Of a stretch of DNA of 64,000 nucleotides, positions 62,240-64,000 are shown piece after piece. The notes below the pieces were generated by a model. That model did not search any database. It was not told the DNA's origin and saw nothing but the letters and a program-made list of their open reading frames with translations. The first letter of the stretch is position 1, and every line of letters begins with the position of its first letter. Source of the stretch: Mycobacterium deserti (GTDB lineage: Bacteria; Actinomycetota; Actinomycetes; Mycobacteriales; Mycobacteriaceae); contig NZ_JAODWD010000007.1 of the NCBI RefSeq assembly GCF_025345615.1, forward strand, positions 1 through 64,000, read 5' to 3'. The translations under genes were made by a program, and so were the position numbers.

Positions 62240-62298
62240 GTGCGCCTTCCCGTGAGGGGGTTGCTGGTTAGCTTTGACGCTACGACGTCAACGAAACC

Positions 62299-62408
62299 GT
62301 TGAATCGGGTGTTTCCCTAACTTTCTCCCGAACATCCGAGCCAGGACCAGCCACCTGGCTAAACCTTTTTCGAGGAAAAACGAATCGTAGGGAAACACCC
62401 GATTCAAC
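62299..62408. repeat. 110-bp element bounded by 21-bp perfect inverted repeats
   Basis: Arms at 62299-62319 and 62388-62408 are exact inverted copies (each contains GGGTGTTTCCC or its complement). The 68-nt interior has two smaller stems (CCAGG/CCTGG; TTTTTC/GAAAAA). It is 60 bp upstream of the lipoprotein start. It may be a MITE-like remnant, an attenuator-type stem or a strong two-way terminator. Confidence 0.75.
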
Positions 62409-62581
62409 AACGATGCCTGACAAATACCGTCGCGGGATGAAGATCAGAACCCCCGCTCGGCGAGCCGCTGGGGCATTGCGCTCTTCGAACCACCGCACTC
62501 GAAAGGCATCCAAATGACAACTCCGATAACACCTCTGATCGACTTCATCATGTTCACCGCTTCAGCCGCGCCCGCGGGGGT

Positions 62582-62874
62582 GTGATGGGCGGCGGGGACC
62601 CCATCGTAGGTCTGCAGCGCGCGGTGGCCGATCATCACAGCATCACCTCTGCGTTCTCTCCGCAGGCATCGTTCACCTCGCAGCCGGTCTTCGTCCCGGA
62701 GACCAACGCCGAGTTCGCAAGCCCGGACGCGCACGCCGGCGGCGACGTTCAGCAAGGTGTTTCAATCTGGGCTTTGCTGACTTCACTTTTGGTGACAAGA
62801 CCACCGCGACCCATGGCGGCGTGATCGGTGATGGCATTCAGGAAACGCGCTGCGGCGGGTTGGGCTTCACCTAG
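62582..62874 (+). pseudogene. Possible decayed coding sequence with frameshift
   Basis: One frame reads plausibly as protein from about 62582 to 62755 (ends PVFVPETNAEFASPDAHAGG), and a second frame continues to a stop at 62874 with a protein-like C terminus (FNLGFADFTFGDKT.. RCGGLGFT). A single-base shift near 62755 would join them. The family is not recognised and a simple coincidence of open frames is possible. The rest of 62409-62581 holds no supported gene. Confidence 0.3.
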
Positions 62875-62898
62875 TTCTGATGACGGAAAGGACCACCA

Positions 62899-63441
62899 GT
62901 GTTCAAACAGACAGACCGCGGCGTGGGCCGGGTGCTGATGATCGCCGCGGCGTGCTTCGCGCTGACGGCGTGCGGGGCCGGCAGTGGAGGGGACAGCGTC
63001 GCGGTGAGTCGTCCGGCGGGGACTGCTGTCGCTTCGGATGCTTCGGGAACCGCGACGGAGATCGATGCCTGCGCGCTTGTCTCAGCAGAGGACATCGCCA
63101 CGATGCTCGGTGTCCACGTCGAGGGAAAGTCGACGACCAGCGATCCTCGACTTCCGGGATGCATCTGGGAGAACCCTTCCTCCTACGAGTCGATCTCAGT
63201 GGAGATCGGAAGTTCGAACACCGCCGTGAACAACACTCTTCCACCCCCCGAACCCGGCTTCCCCGAACTGGGCACGCCCGGCCCTGACGGAATGCGCTTC
63301 CTGGGCAACGGGGTGGTTGAGTTCGTCGCGGGTAGCCGGTTGAACATGGTGCAGGTCGCCGTGCTCAGCATGGCAGGCGATGAAGCGGATACCGCCGCCG
63401 TCGAGCTGGCGAGAAAGATCGGGCCGCAGATACCGCAGTAA
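62899..63441 (+). CDS. DUF3558-like lipoprotein
   Basis: 180 aa; GTG preceded by GGAAAGGA. Lipoprotein signal ending ALTAC-GAG (Cys25). The mature domain shows DUF3558 traits: DACALVSAEDIATMLG and the Cys of LPGCIWENP, which probably pairs with the first; then GDEADTAAVELARKI at the end. DUF3558 lipoproteins (LprB/LprC-like) are widespread in mycobacterial envelopes with unknown role. Followed by the LAL pseudogene. Confidence 0.8.
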   Translation: MFKQTDRGVGRVLMIAAACFALTACGAGSGGDSVAVSRPAGTAVASDASGTATEIDACALVSAEDIATMLGVHVEGKSTTSDPRLPGCIWENPSSYESISVEIGSSNTAVNNTLPPPEPGFPELGTPGPDGMRFLGNGVVEFVAGSRLNMVQVAVLSMAGDEADTAAVELARKIGPQIPQ

Positions 63442-63459
63442 CCGCATCAATGCGAAAAA

Positions 63460-63980
63460 CGCAGCCAGTCCGCAGAGGCGTTGGCGGCGGGTCAGCGCTG
63501 TGATTCACACCGATTGGCCGAGTGGCCGATCACCACCTTGGGCTTCCTCGAGGTATCGCTGGGAAACTATGAGGCTGCGGTACATACGCTGGCGCCGCTC
63601 ATCGCCATTCTCGACAGGATGATCCACTTGTTGGAACAAAACGGGGCTCGGCTCGATCGCGCGTGGATGCTGGCCGTGGGTGCTCGGTGTCGAGCGATGT
63701 TGCTGGCTGCTTACGGCGACGTCGATGCGGCGTACGAAGTCGTTCAGACGGCGATGATTCATCATGCTCGGCTGCCAATGCCGTTCGAACGCGCGCGCAC
63801 ACAGTTGTTGGTCGGTCAGATTCAGCGTCGGCAACGCAAGCGGGAGGCTGCATCGACAACGTTGCGGGAGGCCTTAGCAGCCCAAAGACAGTCGAGGCCA
63901 ACCTGTCTCGAATCTACCGGAAGCTCAACATCCGCTCTCGAGCCGAGCTCGGACGGATCATGGGCAAGGCCGACGAATAG
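63460..63980 (+). pseudogene. Truncated, frameshifted copy of the C-terminal part of the LAL regulator
   Basis: Similar to the last third of the 58.4-61.2 kb gene: WPITTLGFLEVSLGNYEAA, LPMPFERARTQLLVGQIQRRQ, and SPKTVEANLSRIYRKLNIRSR at the end. Relative to the parent, about 32 residues are missing after the FLEVSLGN block, and about 65 residues (including the first half of the HTH) between LREAL and SPKTVEANL, where the frame also shifts. The 5' two-thirds are absent. The ends RCMGKADE-like tail and stop at 63980 are kept. Confidence 0.88.
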
Positions 63981-64000
63981 CGATGTTCGCTGGCCAGGTG

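Noticed and set aside
62444..62755. Minus-strand frame (103 codons) beside the inverted-repeat element
   Set aside because: Arg-rich translation without domain; the plus-strand reading is more protein-like.

Overview
The window is GC-rich actinobacterial DNA and most likely comes from a fast-growing environmental mycobacterium (Mycolicibacterium/Mycobacterium). Pointers are an MbtH-NRPS pair, DUF732 and proline-rich secreted proteins, a RipD-type catalytically dead NlpC/P60 protein, a PrrB-like kinase, a furA-katG pair with a leaderless furA promoter, the long (766 aa) mycobacterial isocitrate lyase AceA2, an Eis-type acetyltransferase, a 13E12-type DUF222/HNH gene and promoters of the mycobacterial SigF form. 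No tRNA, rRNA, CRISPR array or intact insertion sequence was seen.

Layout. 1-3.1 kb: 5' end of an NRPS gene (minus strand, running off the left edge) behind its MbtH partner. 3.3-10.5 kb: small secreted proteins, a divergent hemerythrin/Mn-catalase pair with SigF-type promoters, and several small regulator-enzyme pairs (GlxA/cupin, HxlR/oxidoreductase). 10.6-16.4 kb: acyl-CoA enzymes, MOSC protein, ROK repressor divergent from an MFS exporter, DUF6480 protein, RipD. 16.4-28.5 kb: an IclR regulator divergent from a tightly packed 12-gene catabolic operon with two class III CoA-transferases, a crotonase lacking both hydratase glutamates, a thioesterase, a complete tripartite tricarboxylate transporter (TctC-B-A) plus an AbrB-type membrane protein, an L-2-hydroxy-acid oxidase, a DapA-family lyase, an SDR-like protein and an FAH-family hydrolase. 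This looks like uptake, CoA activation and breakdown of a small carboxylate whose identity cannot be read from sequence.

28.5-33.4 kb: methyltransferase, AraC regulator, isocitrate lyase and haloalkane dehalogenase. 33.4-36.8 kb: a two-gene unit in which a secreted-looking repeat protein with a RiPP-like leader is followed by an M50 membrane metalloprotease carrying an N-terminal PqqD-like domain and a lumenal paired-CxxC domain; this is the best candidate for an undescribed system. 37-41 kb: orphan PrrB-like kinase, Rv0910-like SRPBCC protein, SGNH hydrolase and acyltransferase-3. 41.2-46.3 kb: furA-katG, a glutamine amidotransferase-like protein, a hydrolase and DUF899. 46.3-58.2 kb: ArsR-SRPBCC fusion with a promoter/operator overlapping its start, 13E12-type HNH protein, phosphodiesterase-like protein, NlpC/P60, YaaA, MpaB-type, acyl-CoA ligase, Eis and hydrolases. 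58.4-64 kb: a LAL-type LuxR regulator, two lipoprotein genes, a 110-bp inverted-repeat element, and a truncated, frameshifted second copy of the LAL gene at the right edge.

Start codons were moved inward from the longest open frame where a ribosome binding site, promoter or overlap supported it. Family names come from motif and overall sequence recognition without database searches.
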